Source: an uncultured Paracoccaceae bacterium (lineage in GTDB: Bacteria > Pseudomonadota > Alphaproteobacteria > Rhodobacterales > Rhodobacteraceae). Taken from it: a DNA stretch of 9,708 nucleotides. Below, piece by piece: positions 1 through 6,892 of the stretch (its first letter is position 1; every line of letters begins with the position of its first letter). Made by a program: the position numbers and the translations under genes. The notes under the pieces were generated by a model. That model saw only the letters and a list, made by a program, of their open reading frames with translations. It was not told the origin of the DNA and ran no database searches. The stretch lies in assembly GCA_937916485.1 (NCBI GenBank), contig CALFSV010000293.1, forward strand, positions 1-9,708, given 5' to 3'.

Positions 1-121
1 AAGGCAGCCCTATGATCCGGCTGGCAACCGCATGCGCTGAAACGGGGTGGCGATCGGCGCGCCGATAGGGGATCTGGAATAAAATAGGAGGAAGGAGCTC
101 CTCTGTTGAGGAACAGACTAA
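1..121. other. Left edge, mostly unassigned; possible last codons of an upstream gene
   Basis: A plus-strand frame is open from base 2 to a TGA at 38-40 (last residues YDPAGNRMR) and could be the tail of a gene starting outside the window. It is too short to identify. A perfect 14-bp palindrome, ATCGGCGCGCCGAT, lies at 53-66, with no T run after it. An AGGAGG stretch near 88-93 has no convincing gene behind it. Confidence 0.2.
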
Positions 122-187
122 CTAAAAAGCGAAGATATTTCCGGGGAGTAGGTCAAGTGGCGGAATAGATTTGCGATATGCTCTCAT
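122..187 (-). pseudogene. Decayed 5' end of a LysR-family regulator gene
   Basis: Read on the minus strand from the ATG at 187, the first twelve residues are MRAYRKSIPPLD. The intact LysR protein encoded at 3322-4269 begins MSQYRKDLPPLD, so 8 of 12 positions match (M, Y, R, K, P, P, L, D). The similarity then stops, and a TAG at 122-124 closes the frame after 21 residues; no helix-turn-helix follows. DNA similarity to the intact gene continues upstream of the ATG without gaps (153-230 against 4235-4312). I read this as the stub of a second LysR gene, paralogous to the surviving one and once divergent from the binding-protein gene, that lost nearly all of its body. A chance 21-codon frame is unlikely given the matching promoter side. 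Confidence 0.62.
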
Positions 188-230
188 TCCTTGAGGTTAT
201 GTGTTTTTGAGACAATTACCAACATTTTCT
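183..230. promoter_or_regulatory. Operator-like block, copy A, upstream of the binding-protein gene
   Basis: These 48 bp align without gaps to 4265-4312 with 39 identities. The best-conserved core, GAGACAATTACCA (209-221), is identical in both copies. Copy B lies between the LysR gene and the hydroxylase operon, which is where LysR-type regulators bind. Copy A is about 245 bp upstream of the binding-protein start. A possible plus-strand promoter overlaps it (TTGAGA at 207, 17-bp spacer, TAACTG at 230), but this is weak. I infer that the surviving LysR also acts here. Confidence 0.55.
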
Positions 231-475
231 AACTGCAGGAGCTGGTCGAAAATTTCAATGCAGATCGATTCGTGCAACTGGCAATGATCGAACGGGTATC
301 AGCTATCAAAAATATAGTCGAAAAACGCATACTTCCAAGTGTGAGGCAATCAAACCTCTACAAGAATTGCAAAATATTGTCAGGCGGTGACGTCGTTTGG
401 CTTTAGGAAAATTGGAGAACAAACTGAGTAGGCGTAAAACTAGCAATCTACAACTAAAAACAGGGAGAATATCGC
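231..475. other. Long leader upstream of the binding-protein gene; no gene seen
   Basis: This AT-rich stretch contains no convincing coding frame. Apart from the ribosome site AGGGAG (462-467) for the next gene, I find no defined promoter, riboswitch or hairpin. If transcription starts near the operator-like block, the mRNA leader would be about 230 nt. Confidence 0.4.
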
Positions 476-2134
476 ATGTCTGAAGACACAATTACCGGAA
501 ACAAGCAGCATTCAGCCGTTAAGATGTACGCAGAGGAATGCAAAACAGGCGATCTTAGTCGTCGTGAATTCCTTACACGCGCAACAGCTCTGGGCGCAAC
601 GACAGCAGCTGCTTACGCATTGATCGGCGTGGACGCCCCTGCGCACGCTGCTGCGCATGCAAAAGCTGGCGGAACATTGCGCATTCAGCAAGAAGTACGC
701 GCGCTTAAAGACCCACGTACTTATGACTGGGCACAAATCGCGAACTTTACACGTGGTTGGCTGGAATATCTTGTACGCATCAACGCCGACGGTTCCATCG
801 AAGGCCGTCTGCTTGAGAGCTGGGAAGTAAACGACGACGGCACCGAATACACATTGAACGTCCGCAAAGGCGTCAAGTGGAACAATGGTGACGACTTCAC
901 AGCCGAAGATGTTGCACGCAACATCGCAGGTTGGGCAGACAAAAGCGTTGTCGGTAATTCAATGGCCGGCCGAATGGCAACTTTGATTGATGCCGATTCT
1001 GGAAAGGCCGGTGAAGGTGTTATAACGGTTGTGGATAGCCACACTGTAAAATTGGTACTGCCTCGTCCTGACATCACAATCATTGTTGGCATGGGCGACT
1101 ATCCAGCTGCGATCACACACGCATCACACACAGCTGATACAATGCTTTCTAACCCCATTGGCACCGGAGCGTATTTGCCAGAATCATTGGGAGTTGGCGT
1201 TCGCGGAGTTCTGGTCAAAAATCCGAACCACACGTCTTGGTCCGAAGGCAACTACCTTGACCGGATCGAATTTGTCGATTTTGGCACTGACCCAGCTACG
1301 ATTGTTACGGGTGCGGAGTCTGATGAATTCGATATGACGTACGAGATTACCGGCGAATTCATCGACATCTTTGATGGCTTTCCAGGTTGGACTAAATCTT
1401 CGGTGAACACAGCGCAAACAATTGTTATTCGTTGTCAACAAACAGCCGAAGTTGACGGCAAAACACCTTATGCTGACGCACGTGTTCGTCGTGCATTGGC
1501 AATGGCCGTCGATAACGCTGTTTGCCTCGAGCTTGGCTATAACGGTAACGGCAGCGTTGCTGAAAACCACCACGTTGCGCCGTTGCACCCAGAATACGCA
1601 GCCCTGCCTAAGCAGGTTGTGGATGGTGCCGCAGCAAAAGCGCTGATGGAAGAAGCTGGTTTGGCCGACTTTGAGCACGATTTGATCTCAATCGATGGTG
1701 GCTGGCGCAAGGACACCACTGACTCTGTTGCCGCACAATTGCGCGACGCTGGCATCAAGGTGAAACGGACCATTATACCGGGTTCCACGTTCTGGAACGA
1801 TTGGTCGAAATATCCGTTCAGCTCTACAAACTGGAGCCAACGTCCACTTGGCGTTCAGGTGCTGGCACTGGCTTATCGTTCAGGTGAAGCTTGGAACGAA
1901 ACTGGCTTTAACAATGCTGAATTTGACAGCCTGCTAGAATCGGCCCTGTCGATTGTTGACACTGACAAACGTCGCGAAGTGATGGCCAAAATCGAAAAGA
2001 TCATGCAGGACGAAGGCGTGATCATTCAGCCATTTTGGCTAGGTCTCAACCGTCATTACAAAGACGGTGTTGTGGGCGCAGAAATGCACCCTAGCTATGA
2101 GATCTATCCTGACCAATTGGGTTGGAAAGCCTAA
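476..2134 (+). CDS. Tat-exported ABC transporter substrate-binding protein, family 5 (OppA/DppA/DdpA-like)
   Basis: This is a periplasmic solute-binding protein of 552 residues, the usual size for family 5 (peptide, nickel and opine-type importers). It starts at ATG 476, eight bases after AGGGAG. A twin-arginine motif, SRREFL (28-33), is followed by an Ala/Thr/Leu-rich segment (34-50) and Ala-rich sites where cleavage is likely near residues 58-62; the mature chain opens with GGTLRI (65-70). The 27-residue leader before the twin arginines is long. The family core, in the form [15 protein letters not shown] followed by TAEDV, is at 121-146. No permease or ATPase gene follows: a strong terminator ends the transcript, so the protein must pair with a transporter encoded elsewhere or upstream of the window. 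The shared operator-like block upstream suggests LysR control. The ligand is unknown; the fold binds peptides as well as many small solutes. Confidence 0.93.
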   Translation: MSEDTITGNKQHSAVKMYAEECKTGDLSRREFLTRATALGATTAAAYALIGVDAPAHAAAHAKAGGTLRIQQEVRALKDPRTYDWAQIANFTRGWLEYLVRINADGSIEGRLLESWEVNDDGTEYTLNVRKGVKWNNGDDFTAEDVARNIAGWADKSVVGNSMAGRMATLIDADSGKAGEGVITVVDSHTVKLVLPRPDITIIVGMGDYPAAITHASHTADTMLSNPIGTGAYLPESLGVGVRGVLVKNPNHTSWSEGNYLDRIEFVDFGTDPATIVTGAESDEFDMTYEITGEFIDIFDGFPGWTKSSVNTAQTIVIRCQQTAEVDGKTPYADARVRRALAMAVDNAVCLELGYNGNGSVAENHHVAPLHPEYAALPKQVVDGAAAKALMEEAGLADFEHDLISIDGGWRKDTTDSVAAQLRDAGIKVKRTIIPGSTFWNDWSKYPFSSTNWSQRPLGVQVLALAYRSGEAWNETGFNNAEFDSLLESALSIVDTDKRREVMAKIEKIMQDEGVIIQPFWLGLNRHYKDGVVGAEMHPSYEIYPDQLGWKA

Positions 2135-2148
2135 GTTCATGAAGTCAC

Positions 2149-2175
2149 GATTGAGTACAGATTTTTAACTCAATC
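2149..2175. other. Small hairpin after the binding-protein gene
   Basis: A perfect 8-bp inverted repeat, GATTGAGT/ACTCAATC, encloses an 11-nt loop 15 bases after the stop codon. It has no T run and is weaker than the terminator at 2292. It might protect the mRNA 3' end or be fortuitous. The remainder of 2135-2291 shows nothing else. Confidence 0.25.
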
Positions 2176-2291
2176 AAAATCGGCGGTGGATGGGAAATGG
2201 ACGGCAGACACTTCATCAAAGGTTGTCGGATGGAAGACTAATTCTAACGGCGTCGTAAGCCTATTTGATCTCCCTCTCTAGGCTGGTAGTG

Positions 2292-2320
2292 AAACGGGGC
2301 ACTGTATTGTGCCCCGTTTT
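2292..2320 (+). terminator. Rho-independent terminator of the binding-protein gene
   Basis: AAACGGGGCAC (2292-2302) pairs perfectly over 11 bp with GTGCCCCGTTT (2309-2319) around a 6-nt loop, and the descending arm ends in TTTT. It lies about 160 bp after the binding-protein stop and separates that gene from the ferredoxin gene. The AAA at the left base could let it work in both directions. Confidence 0.88.
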
Positions 2321-2356
2321 ATTCGGGACGGCTAATCGCAACGCTGAAACGCATGA

Positions 2357-2779
<423 letters not shown>

Positions 2780-2796
2780 GCGGCGACCATATTTAC

Positions 2797-2949
2797 TTAA
2801 CTGCCACTGTTTTCCATTGCATCCGGCTCATCGATCATCGACAGGCCCTGACCCCAGAATTTTGGATTTCGGACATCCAGTTTGAATGGAGAGATCAGGT
2901 CTTTGTGGCGTTGCGAATTCCATTGCTGTAGCCGAGATGTTGGTGGCCC
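2797..2949 (-). pseudogene. Probable 3' remnant of an M3-family oligoendopeptidase (PepF-like)
   Basis: A minus-strand frame of 50 codons lies between a TGA at 2950-2952 and the TAA at 2797-2799. Its sequence includes RHKDLISPFKLDVRNPKFW and GLSMIDEPDAMEN. From memory this resembles the C-terminus of M3 oligoendopeptidases, which often end with the pattern ELLAPFGLD-x-DPAFW-x-GL-x-I followed by IDELEAM. Compared with that pattern, three or four residues appear to be missing before the final DE. There is no start codon and the catalytic HExxH region is absent, so only a tail remains, cut off on the side where the IS3 remnant begins. The family call is tentative. Confidence 0.42.
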
Positions 2950-3018
2950 TCACACTGCCCCATGAATAGGCCCATAGATCGTGGACGCCTTCTTTCCCAA
3001 TTTCGAGGCAAGAAGGCT

Positions 3019-3150
3019 ATGATGAGCAACGATGAGTTCAAGCGGGATGCGGTCGAGCAGTTCACCGAGCGGGGTTACCTGGTCAGAGAGGTTTCGGACC
3101 GCCTCGGAGTTAGCTAGCATTCTCTTTATGCATGGAGGTGGAAGTACTCG
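3019..3150 (+). pseudogene. IS3-family orfA remnant with an internal amber stop
   Basis: From ATG 3019/3022 the frame reads MMSNDEFKRDAVEQFTERGY and then LVREVSDRLGVS. This is the N-terminal helix-turn-helix region of IS3-family OrfA proteins, commonly (S)DEFKRDAV-x-Q-x-TERGYPV-x-EVS-x-RLGVS. A TAG at 3115-3117 stands where relatives have Thr, and the same frame resumes with HSLYAW (3118-3135), the expected continuation. Beyond about 3150 the similarity is lost and no orfB follows before the LysR gene. The remnant is therefore dead twice over, by a nonsense codon and by loss of its downstream half. The bases before it (about 2960-3018) probably belong to the left end of the same element, but I cannot place the terminus. 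Confidence 0.72.
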
Positions 3151-3321
3151 AATGCGGCGGCCGGAGAATCTGAATGTCCGTATTCACATCGTCTGCATTA
3201 GTTTTCGTGAGCCACTTAAACTGTCTATGAAAAGGCCCACACCACTTGAATTTTGCTAGCATTTTGAATCCAATCTGTGAACTAGATCAAATGCAAAACG
3301 CTTTAGTTGCGGACATATCTG
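3151..3321. other. Degenerate stretch between the IS3 remnant and the LysR gene
   Basis: I see no gene here. The segment is moderately AT-rich and separates the dead orfA from the converging LysR gene. No terminator-like hairpin for the LysR gene was recognised. Confidence 0.35.
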
Positions 3322-4269
3322 CTATTCGATGCCCGGAGATGAATTCCCGCTACTTCTTATACCCGTGACGTTGGTCAGAAAATTCCAAAGTTGCTTAGCG
3401 GACGGCGACAGTTGAGCGTTTGCCCTGTAACACAGAAAGTATGACTTTCTTGGTGTAAGCCCGGCATTTCCAATCCTAACCAGCTTGCCGGACCGAAACT
3501 CGCTGTCGAGCAGATCCGAATAGGCAAGGAGGATGCCTTCACCCTTGATTGCCTTGCCGACCGAATGCATGTAGCTGTGACAGGCGATCGTATGCCATGA
3601 TGAAACTTTGGCAAATCTCTTTTGCTCTAGCCAGCGTTGCCAATTGATCCAATCTGGCGTGAGGATGGGAAATTCCAAAAGAGCAGGCGCGTTCTGAGCG
3701 GGAATTGTGCTGTCAAACATCGCCAGCGCCTCTGCCTTCTCGGCAATCTCTGGCGAAGCTGCCGGCATCAGTTCGCCGCCCAATAATTTGGTGGTTTCCC
3801 AGCCATGTACATTCCCATCGCAAAACAAAACGGCAAGATCATTCTGGTCCGACAACAATTCAGCTGTGTTTTCGGTCGTCACAACGTTCACATTGCACGA
3901 ACTGTCGCTCAGCGAGAATTCCCGGAGTTGCGTGTACAGCCAGAACATAGAGGTGGTTTCATTCGCGGCGATGCGAACCACAGGCTCTCCTGGTGTTTGG
4001 ACCTTGGCAATTGCAAGTTTCAGGAAATCCAGCGCAATCTCAACATCCGCCGCTAACACCTTACCTGCTTCGGTAATCTGCAAGGAATTATTGTCGCGTG
4101 AAAAGAGTGGTGTTCCAAGCCAATCTTCAAAACGCTGAATGCGTTTGCTAACGGCCGCTTGAGTTACAAACAGCTCCTGGGCGGCGCTGTTAAGACTGGG
4201 GTTGTTTGCGGCCGCATGGAAAAACAGCAGGTTATCAAGCGGTGGCAGGTCTTTGCGATATTGGCTCAT
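3322..4269 (-). CDS. LysR-family transcriptional regulator (GcvA-like), divergent from the hydroxylase operon
   Basis: This regulator has 315 residues, typical of the family. The N-terminal winged helix-turn-helix covers about residues 10-69, with the recognition region SAAQELFVTQAAVSKRIQRF (28-47) and then GTPLFSR and LQITEAG. The effector-binding domain follows from about residue 95 (VVRIAANETTSMFWLY) to about 295. It is divergent from the hydroxylase gene with 97 bp between the two starts, the classic arrangement in which LysR proteins control the neighbour and themselves. ATG 4269 is supported by similarity to the decayed LysR stub at 122-187. It lacks a clear ribosome site, and TATAAC on the minus strand (4283-4278) lies only eight bases upstream, so the mRNA could be leaderless. 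The inducer is unknown; by context it should be the substrate of the operon. Confidence 0.93.
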   Translation of the reverse strand: MSQYRKDLPPLDNLLFFHAAANNPSLNSAAQELFVTQAAVSKRIQRFEDWLGTPLFSRDNNSLQITEAGKVLAADVEIALDFLKLAIAKVQTPGEPVVRIAANETTSMFWLYTQLREFSLSDSSCNVNVVTTENTAELLSDQNDLAVLFCDGNVHGWETTKLLGGELMPAASPEIAEKAEALAMFDSTIPAQNAPALLEFPILTPDWINWQRWLEQKRFAKVSSWHTIACHSYMHSVGKAIKGEGILLAYSDLLDSEFRSGKLVRIGNAGLTPRKSYFLCYRANAQLSPSAKQLWNFLTNVTGIRSSGNSSPGIE

Positions 4270-4312
4270 TCCATAAAGTTATAGGTTTTGGAGACAATTA
4301 CCAGCGTTTTAT
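4265..4312. promoter_or_regulatory. Operator-like block, copy B, in the LysR/hydroxylase divergent region
   Basis: This block aligns without gaps to 183-230 (39 of 48 identical) and shares the identical core GAGACAATTACCA (4291-4303). It overlaps the LysR start codon and a TATAAC hexamer (minus strand, 4283-4278), and lies 40-60 bp before the hydroxylase ribosome site. Its position fits a LysR binding site serving both directions. A weak dyad, GGT at 4284-4286 with ACC at 4301-4303, falls inside it. No canonical promoter for the hydroxylase gene stands out. Confidence 0.6.
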
Positions 4313-4366
4313 GTTCTCCTGAAATACGTGAAAAATCTTCATGTCGACACTTTAGGAGGATTTGCG

Positions 4367-5392
4367 ATGTCAGGCACTGATGAGCATTTGAAAGCCGGCA
4401 CGAGCAAGGCATGGAATTGGCATCCAGACCTGCCCGTCGCTATATCGCCGCTTTTCGCCTGGCCGCCAAAGCCAGTTGCGACGCTGAAGTGGTTCGCCGA
4501 CCGCTGGTTGCCTGTCACCGAATTTACGGTCTACGCGTTGATGGCTTGGGCCACCTGGGCTTGGCTGGTGCCTCCGCTAGAGCAGATGCAGACGCTGAGT
4601 TGGGGATGGGTGTTACAGCTTTGGGCGCGCAACCTGATCGCGCTGATTATTATTGCCCAAGGTTTGCATCTGTGGCTCTACGGGTGGACAAGACAGGGTG
4701 ACGATTTCAAGTATGATCGACGCGGGCTCGCCAAGAATGCGCGGATTTTTCTGTGGAATGATCAATACTGGGACAACGTGACATATGCGTTGTTGTCCGG
4801 TGTCACGATTTGGACTTTTTACGATGCCATTGTCTGGATGGGCTATGCCAATGGATGGGCACCCATGATCACCGTGCAAAGCAATCCGATCTGGTTCTTC
4901 GCGCTATTCCTGTTGTTCCCCCTCATTCAATCATTCCATTTCTACTGGCTGCACCGTGCTTTACACGTTCCGTGGCTCTACAAGCGCGTGCATTCGGTAC
5001 ACCACCGCAGTGTCTCAGTCGCGCCGTGGTCTGGCTTTTCCATGCATCCGATCGAACATATCGGCTACATGAGTGTGCTCCTGATTTTTCTTGTCGTTCC
5101 CGCCCATCCGATCCATTTCATCTTTTTTGGCTTCTGGCAGGTGCTGGCGACCGCCACCACTCATGCCGGATTTGAAAACCTGGTGCTGGGAGACAAAGCG
5201 CACCTTAAGGTCGGGTCGTTCCACCACCAACTGCATCACAGGTATTTCGAATGTAATTACGGCAATGTAGAGATTCCGTGGGACAACTGGTTCGGCAGCT
5301 TTCACGACGGCAGCCCCGAGGCGACCGAACGCGTGCGGGAAACCAAGAAGCGTATGCATGCGAACATGCAACGCGAAGGAAAAAGTAATTGA
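4367..5392 (+). CDS. Membrane di-iron hydroxylase/desaturase, sterol desaturase (fatty acid hydroxylase) superfamily
   Basis: This is an integral membrane oxygenase of 341 residues. Hydrophobic segments lie at about 52-70, 83-105, 140-160, 174-195 and 234-263. The His clusters that bind two irons in this superfamily are present: H196-RAL-H200, H209-SV-H212-H213, H227/H231, H266 and H287-QL-H290-H291, followed by the usual NYGN and W-D-NWFG tail (297-310). Such enzymes use O2 and two electrons to hydroxylate or desaturate lipids, sterols, carotenoids and related compounds; the substrate here is unknown. ATG 4367 is preferred because AGGAGG (4354-4359) lies seven bases upstream; a GTG at 4328 would add 13 residues without a ribosome site. 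The stop codon overlaps the SDR start, so the two are co-translated. The ferredoxin at 2456 might supply electrons, which is inference. Confidence 0.92.
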   Translation: MSGTDEHLKAGTSKAWNWHPDLPVAISPLFAWPPKPVATLKWFADRWLPVTEFTVYALMAWATWAWLVPPLEQMQTLSWGWVLQLWARNLIALIIIAQGLHLWLYGWTRQGDDFKYDRRGLAKNARIFLWNDQYWDNVTYALLSGVTIWTFYDAIVWMGYANGWAPMITVQSNPIWFFALFLLFPLIQSFHFYWLHRALHVPWLYKRVHSVHHRSVSVAPWSGFSMHPIEHIGYMSVLLIFLVVPAHPIHFIFFGFWQVLATATTHAGFENLVLGDKAHLKVGSFHHQLHHRYFECNYGNVEIPWDNWFGSFHDGSPEATERVRETKKRMHANMQREGKSN

Positions 5393-6186
5393 CACCGGGT
5401 CAATCGCTGGTGGATCGGCGCATTTTTCCCCTACTGAAAGACAAGGTTGCTCTGGTCACCGGAGCTGGGTCCGGAATCGGGCGCGCAGGTGCGATCGCAA
5501 TGGCACAGCACGGCGCAACTGTGATTGTAACTGATCTTGATTACGAGAAAGCGGCGCAAGTCGCGGCTTCGATAAAAGCAGAAGGTGCGAGCGCTTGTTC
5601 CGCGGCTTTGGATGTGACAGATGATAGTGCTGTGAAGGCCGTAATCGACGAAACCGTCATGACACATGGTCGGTTGGATATTCTACACTCACACGCAGGA
5701 TACCAAATTGAGGGCAATCTTGAGCAGGTTCCGCTGGAGGGCATGGATTTATCATGGCGTCTGAACGTACGCTCGCATTTTATTGCGGCACGTGCTGCCG
5801 TGAGGCATATGCGGGCGCTGGGAGGCGGCAGTGTTATCATCACTGCATCCAATTCTGGCGTGCAATATGACCCTGAAATGATTGCTTATGCCACGACAAA
5901 GCACGCTGTAGTGGCGATGACGCGGCAAATGGCGGGCGACTATGCGAGGCACAACATACGGTTCAACACACTTTGTCCAGGCTTCATCGACACCCCATTC
6001 AATGCCGGTTTTGAAAAGCAAATGGGAGGGCGAGATAAACTTGAAAACTACATATCGCAGACAATCCCAATGGGCCGCTGGGGTACAGCTGGCGAAGTGG
6101 CTGACTCAATCCTGTTTCTTGCCTCAGACATGTCCACATTTATGACGGGCCATGCGTTGGTGATCGACGGTGGTGAAAGCATCTGA
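5389..6186 (+). CDS. SDR-family NAD(P)-dependent oxidoreductase
   Basis: This classical short-chain dehydrogenase/reductase has 265 residues. The Rossmann motif TGAGSGIG is at 24-31, and an acidic residue after the second strand (D49, in VTDLD) suggests NAD(H) preference. DV lies at 75-76, and the catalytic set is N126, S154, Y167 and K171 (YATTK). The ending VIDGG is standard. The usual NNAG motif reads SHAG (101-104), an uncommon substitution. I chose TTG 5389 because GAAGGA (5375-5380) lies eight bases before it and the TTG overlaps the hydroxylase stop as TTGA, a translational-coupling arrangement; a GTG at 5410 is the alternative. Coupling to the hydroxylase suggests it oxidises the alcohol that enzyme makes, or reduces a related carbonyl. 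The true substrate is not visible. Confidence 0.93.
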   Translation: MTPGQSLVDRRIFPLLKDKVALVTGAGSGIGRAGAIAMAQHGATVIVTDLDYEKAAQVAASIKAEGASACSAALDVTDDSAVKAVIDETVMTHGRLDILHSHAGYQIEGNLEQVPLEGMDLSWRLNVRSHFIAARAAVRHMRALGGGSVIITASNSGVQYDPEMIAYATTKHAVVAMTRQMAGDYARHNIRFNTLCPGFIDTPFNAGFEKQMGGRDKLENYISQTIPMGRWGTAGEVADSILFLASDMSTFMTGHALVIDGGESI

Positions 6187-6382
6187 TTTTAACATGTGAG
6201 GTTGAATCCGCCCCAGGGGGTGGCTAGCAAATATCCACCATCGATAGTTGACACAGTGAGACGCTATTTGAGCAGACCTAGGAAACGACTTTGGTAGGAA
6301 GAAGATGCCTTTGAGTTTGGCCCGTTTTAAAAATAACCGATGACAAGCCCGACAGGGATGGCTCCACAAATAGGATTTGAAG
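6187..6382. other. SDR-ridA intergenic gap
   Basis: This gap contains a short GC-rich inverted repeat (CCGCCC/GGGTGG, about 6210-6225) without a T run. A good -35-like TTGACA lies near 6248, but I find no matching -10. The 196-bp gap leaves open whether ridA is transcribed with the SDR or separately. No copy of the operator-like core was found here. Confidence 0.3.
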
Positions 6383-6724
6383 ATGATTGAACGTATTGAT
6401 GCCGGTGTCCGGTCTTCCAAAATTGTAAAACATAACGGGGTTGCATACCTCTCTGGCCAAGTAGGTGAGGGCGAAACGATCCAAGAGCAGGTTAAGATCT
6501 GCCTGGGAAAGATCGACGCTTTGCTGGAGCAGGCAGGCTCCAGTCGTGAACAGATGTTGCGTGTCACGATCTGGCTGGCAGATATGTCAGATTTTGCCGG
6601 GCTTAACGAAGTCTGGAATGCTTGGGTTCCTGAGGGTCACGCGCCAGCCCGTGCCTGCGGCGAAGCCAAGCTGGCCCGTGCAGAATTGAGGGTCGAGTTT
6701 ATTGTGGACGCGGCCTACGATTGA
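6383..6724 (+). CDS. RidA-family (YjgF/YER057c/UK114) imine/enamine deaminase
   Basis: This 113-residue protein has the usual size of the trimeric RidA/Rid family, which hydrolyses reactive 2-aminoacrylate-type enamines and imines to ketones and ammonia. Typical segments are [11 protein letters not shown] (20-30), [13 protein letters not shown] (59-71), NEVWNAWVP (75-83) and [11 protein letters not shown] (88-98). R90 matches the conserved arginine (R105 of the archetypal RidA) that holds the substrate carboxylate. ATG 6383 is supported by AGGA (6372-6375) seven bases before it; an in-frame TTG at 6377 is less likely. Rid proteins outside the archetype often sit in catabolic operons and take part in a specific degradation step, which fits its place after the hydroxylase and SDR. 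The stop codon is followed directly by mobile-element debris, so the operon may once have continued. Confidence 0.92.
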   Translation: MIERIDAGVRSSKIVKHNGVAYLSGQVGEGETIQEQVKICLGKIDALLEQAGSSREQMLRVTIWLADMSDFAGLNEVWNAWVPEGHAPARACGEAKLARAELRVEFIVDAAYD

Positions 6725-6814
6725 TCTGCTGCGGGTTTCGGCTTCGCTAATCGCACGGGCAACAACGTCAACCAGATTGCACAGCGCCGGAACGAGGCGA
6801 GCGGTGTGCTGTAA
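6725..6814 (+). pseudogene. Possible fragment of a MobC-like mobilisation protein
   Basis: Directly after the ridA stop and in the same frame, 29 codons run to a TAA at 6812-6814. The stretch includes GNNVNQIAQRRNEAS. MobC-type relaxosome proteins characteristically contain a (G)NN-x-NQIAR-x-x-N segment near their C-terminus, so this may be a scrap of such a gene. It has no start codon or ribosome site and is only a piece. The match rests on one short motif, and the extent of the homology is uncertain. Confidence 0.3.
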
Positions 6815-6845
6815 GCTAAGCGCTGCGATTTTGTAGATTGGCGCA

Positions 6846-6884
6846 CCTGTCATCAGATTGGGAACTTCTCAATCTGATGACAGG
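6846..6884. repeat. Perfect 15-bp inverted repeat overlapping the integrase ribosome site
   Basis: CCTGTCATCAGATTG (6846-6860) pairs exactly with CAATCTGATGACAGG (6870-6884), and most of the nine central bases can pair as well, giving a hairpin of about 17 bp. The right arm contains the first half of AGGAGG (6882-6887), the ribosome site for the integrase fragment starting at 6893. Folding could therefore limit translation of that frame. It might also be a recombination or end sequence of the element. Confidence 0.75.
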
Positions 6885-6892
6885 AGGTTCCG

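Noticed and set aside
53..66. 14-bp perfect palindrome ATCGGCGCGCCGAT
   Set aside because: No T run, so not a convincing terminator, and no second copy was noticed; GC-rich palindromes of this size arise by chance in such genomes.
306..491. 61-codon minus-strand frame upstream of the binding-protein gene
   Set aside because: Overlaps the ribosome site and start of the clear binding-protein gene, has no ribosome site of its own, and shows low-complexity Leu/Arg/Phe content unlike any family I know.
3113..3263. Direct repeat GCTAGCATT at 3113-3121 and 3255-3263
   Set aside because: Nine bases only. The first copy lies inside the orfA frame, where it is explained by the mutated codon; too short to call a target duplication.
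6187..6382. Third copy of the operator-like core before ridA
   Set aside because: Only GAGAC matches near 6256; the following ACAATTACC is absent, so I do not count it as a copy.
6587..6853. 88-codon minus-strand frame across the end of ridA
   Set aside because: Mostly antisense to ridA; its start lies in the hairpin repeat and no ribosome site or family similarity is visible.
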